A stretch of 64,000 bases of DNA from DASVNK01 sp036383895 (GTDB taxonomy: Bacteria > Verrucomicrobiota > Verrucomicrobiia > Limisphaerales > SXQI01), in contig DASVNK010000045.1 of NCBI GenBank assembly GCA_036383895.1, forward strand, positions 62,001 through 126,000, written 5' to 3'. The notes under the pieces were generated by a model. That model was not told the origin of the DNA. It saw only the letters and a program-made list of their open reading frames with translations, and searched no databases. Positions within the stretch are counted from its first letter, which is position 1; every line of letters begins with the position of its first letter. The translations under genes were made by a program, and so were the position numbers. Below are positions 61,706 through 64,000 of this stretch, piece by piece.

Positions 61706-63226
61706 TTGAATCCGATCATACAATTCGGCCTCGAAACGGAGATCGGCATTCACCGCGACACGACCGAGGAACTCGACGTGGTCGCGGAATCCATTGCTCT
61801 CGTCCGCAGCGCCACTGAGCCGGGCGTTTGGATGCGTTGGGATTATGAGGCTGAAGATCCGCACGCAGACGTGCGAGGTTTCCGCGTGACCGAACTTCGC
61901 CAGGATACCGATGAAGCAAATTACTTTGCGCAGGATTCGCAGCGCGAACTGAGCTACGTCGAAATCAAAAGCGATCTAGTCCTCGGCAACGGGGCGCGTT
62001 TCTACAACGATCACGCGCATCCCGAATACTGCACACCTGAGTGCAGCACGTTCGAAGATTTGCTTGCGCACGATCGCGCGGGCGAACGCATCCTCATGGC
62101 CTGCGCGCGCCACATGAGTGAGCAGATCGGCTCCAAGGTTCGCCTTTACAAGAACAACACCGACTTCATGGGGCACAGCTACGGCTGCCATGAGAACTAT
62201 CTGCTGCCCCGCTCGCTTCCGTGGGAAAATCTCGCCGCCAATATTCAGGCGTTTCTCGTCACGCGCCAAATTTTCGCGGGTGCAGGGAAGTTCGCCGTTG
62301 AGGCGGAAGACAATTTCGTTGCACCCGGGTTTCAGATCTCCCAGCGCAGTGATTTCTTCAGCGAGTTGCAAAGCGTCGACACCATGCAACGCCGACCGAT
62401 CATCAACACGCGTGACGAACCCCACGCCAATCCGCAACGTTTCCGCCGTTTCCACGTGATTCTCGGCGACGCGAACATGTCGCCCTTCGCGACGCGCTTG
62501 AAGATCGGCACCACCGCCCTTGTGTTGGAAGCATTGGTCAACGATCCGAAGCGTAATTACCCGCGCCTCAAAGATCCGCTCGCGGCGCTTCAATCGATTT
62601 CTCGCGACACTCATTATCACTGGCTCGTCGATCTCATCGATGCGCCGCCCACGAGCGCCATCGATATTCAGCGCGAGTATCTCAGCGGCGTAAAAGAACG
62701 CTGCAATCTTGACCTTCCGGAGCGCGCCGAACTGGTTCAGCAATGGGAAGATGTTCTTAATGATCTTTCGCGCGACGTGATGCTTTGCCGCAATCGCCTC
62801 GATTGGGTCGCAAAACTTGCGATGATTCGAGAATTCCAGGCGGCGCAGAACATCGCTGACGACGATCCGTGGCTGCAAAGCCTCGACCTCGAATATAGCC
62901 GGTTAGATTTCGCCGAAGGCCTATACTATAGCCTCGAACAATCCGGTGCGATGCTGCCCGGCGTCAGTCCGCAACGCGCCGAATACGCCGTCCGTCATCC
63001 GCCAGCGAACACTCGCGCGTATATCCGTGGCCGTTGCATCCAGAAATTTTGCTCTTCGGTCATCGCCGCGCAGTGGGATCACATTACGTTGGAAGGCGAA
63101 AACGGCCCGATAAAAATCTCGTTAATGGATCTATTCGCCCCGCAGGAAATTATGCATTATGCTAGAGCCGTGGACGCGGCGCGCACACCAGAAGACCTGC
63201 GGGTGTTGGTGAACGTGCCACGATAG
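61706..63226 (+). CDS. dop: Dop-like deamidase/depupylase of the Pup-ligase superfamily
   Basis: A 506-residue carboxylate-amine-ligase-fold enzyme related to Dop and PafA. It has the ATP/Mg Glu in IIQFGLETEIGIHRD, then SYVEIKSDLVLGNGARFYND and HAHPEYCTPECSTFED. The DHAHPEY form with the GARFY prefix matches Dop (PafA has DVGSHPEY), so removal of the tag is the better assignment. It starts with TTG 61706 (16 bp after the ATPase stop) with a weak ribosome-binding site; a downstream start would lose the catalytic Glu. It ends 17 bp before the UBact gene. Confidence 0.9.
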   Translation: MNPIIQFGLETEIGIHRDTTEELDVVAESIALVRSATEPGVWMRWDYEAEDPHADVRGFRVTELRQDTDEANYFAQDSQRELSYVEIKSDLVLGNGARFYNDHAHPEYCTPECSTFEDLLAHDRAGERILMACARHMSEQIGSKVRLYKNNTDFMGHSYGCHENYLLPRSLPWENLAANIQAFLVTRQIFAGAGKFAVEAEDNFVAPGFQISQRSDFFSELQSVDTMQRRPIINTRDEPHANPQRFRRFHVILGDANMSPFATRLKIGTTALVLEALVNDPKRNYPRLKDPLAALQSISRDTHYHWLVDLIDAPPTSAIDIQREYLSGVKERCNLDLPERAELVQQWEDVLNDLSRDVMLCRNRLDWVAKLAMIREFQAAQNIADDDPWLQSLDLEYSRLDFAEGLYYSLEQSGAMLPGVSPQRAEYAVRHPPANTRAYIRGRCIQKFCSSVIAAQWDHITLEGENGPIKISLMDLFAPQEIMHYARAVDAARTPEDLRVLVNVPR

Positions 63227-63242
63227 GAGAGTTAAAAGATTT

Positions 63243-63413
63243 ATGCCCGATCAATCCCAAAAAACACGTCCCACAGGTCCAGCACCAGGGGGCGGTGGCG
63301 AAGGCCCCGGCTCACCCAAAGTGGACAAGCCAAACGTGGAAGAACTCCTTAAACGCATGCGCAAGGTCGATCCCGACCAGGCGAAACGATATCGTCAACG
63401 CACCGGGGAATAA
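63243..63413 (+). CDS. ubact: UBact, ubiquitin-like protein modifier (56 aa)
   Basis: A 56-residue unstructured-type modifier, too short for most gene callers. It is Pro/Gly-rich in the first half (TGPAPGGGGEGPGSP), has a conserved helix (PNVEELLKRMRKVDPDQ) that should bind the ATPase coiled coil, and ends with the UBact C-terminal signature RYRQRTGE. The terminal residue is already Glu, so no deamidation is needed before ligation. AGGAG at 63225-63229 lies upstream. Its place between Dop and the proteasome beta gene is the classical position of Pup/UBact. By analogy with Pup, it is ligated to Lys of target proteins. Confidence 0.95.
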   Translation: MPDQSQKTRPTGPAPGGGGEGPGSPKVDKPNVEELLKRMRKVDPDQAKRYRQRTGE

Positions 63414-63419
63414 CGGGGA

Positions 63420-64000
63420 ATGACAGAACAAATCGCGGGGGATTTCCTCTCTCTATTGGCGTCGCGACAACTTCCGGTGCTCTCGGCGGAGCGCGCGTTT
63501 ACGGCTCACAACGCCAGCCCGAACGCGCCCGTCCAAACGCAAGCCACCACCGTCTTCGCATTCCACTACAAAGATGGCGTTCTGATGGGCGGTGACCGCC
63601 GCGCAACAGCCGGCAACATCATCGTCACCGATAAGGTGGACAAGGTCATTGATATCGACGCCACCTCGATTCTGGCCATCGCTGGCGTGCCAGCCACTGC
63701 CTTCGAAATGGCGCGCGTGATGCAAACGTCATTCGAGTATTACCGCCGCAGCCAACTTCAGAATCTTAGTCTTCCCGCGAAAGTTCGCGCGCTCGCACGA
63801 TTGCTTCGCGAAAATCTGCCCATGACGATGCAAGGTGTCGGCGTGGTCGTTCCGCTCTTCGCCGGGCTCGATACGCAAACCAATCCGCCGCAGCCGCTCA
63901 TCTTCTTTTACGATCCGCTTGGCGCACAATTTCAGGCCGTCGGCTACGCAGCCTCAGGTTCGGGATCTGGCAGTATTCGCAGCATCTTGAGTTACCAGGA
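63420..64000 (+). CDS. prcB: Proteasome beta subunit PrcB (C-terminus beyond window)
   Basis: A partial proteasome beta subunit (193 residues seen). A 42-residue propeptide precedes the catalytic Thr (QTQATTVFAFHYKDG, Thr43). Counting from Thr1, Asp17 (GGDRR) and Lys33 (TDKVDKV) fall exactly where the catalytic triad residues should be. The remaining strands (SILAIAGVPATAFEMARVMQ, PLIFFYDPLGAQFQAVGYAA) are typical, and the Gly/Ser turn before the window edge matches SGS..A. The start is 6 bp after the UBact stop. The alpha subunit and PafA-type ligase should follow outside the window. Confidence 0.95.
   Translation, partial: MTEQIAGDFLSLLASRQLPVLSAERAFTAHNASPNAPVQTQATTVFAFHYKDGVLMGGDRRATAGNIIVTDKVDKVIDIDATSILAIAGVPATAFEMARVMQTSFEYYRRSQLQNLSLPAKVRALARLLRENLPMTMQGVGVVVPLFAGLDTQTNPPQPLIFFYDPLGAQFQAVGYAASGSGSGSIRSILSYQ

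Overview
The window reads as chromosomal DNA of a Gram-negative bacterium of the PVC group, most likely a verrucomicrobium. The supporting signs are a planctomycete/verrucomicrobial-type cytochrome c + DUF1549/DUF1553 protein, a PQQ-propeller/EF-hand protein, an H-X9-DG pseudopilin, several very large secreted Ig/cadherin/propeller proteins, a HpnA-like epimerase, decameric CACGAAT-type intergenic repeats, and above all a ubiquitin-like UBact/proteasome locus at the right edge. The taxonomic call is inference; there is no rRNA here.

Layout. 1-12 kb: end of a secreted cadherin-like protein, DUF2905 protein, ftsH, a Lon-substrate-binding-domain protein, a coiled-coil membrane protein, moaA, a CBM48 protein, and a moxR-DUF58-transglutaminase operon. 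12-25.6 kb: LuxR-type regulator, small secreted propeller-like protein, pseudopilin, PQQ/EF-hand protein, a VOC-family gene killed by one nonsense codon, a Tae4-like peptidoglycan amidase with a signal peptide, a vapBC pair whose antitoxin is frameshifted, and a 1226-residue secreted propeller protein. 25.6-33.3 kb: a short retron-type reverse transcriptase divergent from a two-gene operon encoding an M48-like metalloprotease and an 1843-residue kinase-like/DUF4011/SF1-helicase/nuclease/WGR protein, which looks like an anti-mobile-element system. 34.5-40.7 kb: sparse region with a repeated composite intergenic element around a terminase-small-subunit-like gene and a large secreted protein.

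40.7-47.9 kb (minus strand) is the most novel-looking cassette: N6-adenine methylase, dual-GHKL (MORC/Hsp90-like + histidine kinase) protein, receiver protein, ComEC-like metallo-beta-lactamase and CHAT protease, as one tightly packed operon. It reads as a sensor, phosphorelay and protease-effector conflict system that I cannot match to a named one.

48.3-59.9 kb is mostly housekeeping: DUF1549/1553 protein, HerA-like DUF853 ATPase, small lipoprotein, the hemL-ruvX-truA-trmL operon, tRNA-Val, PTS EIIA, MFS transporter, Nudix hydrolase and hpnA. 60-64 kb holds the proteasome operon: ring ATPase, Dop-like enzyme, UBact modifier (56 residues) and proteasome beta subunit, which runs off the window; the alpha subunit and a PafA-type ligase are expected just beyond.
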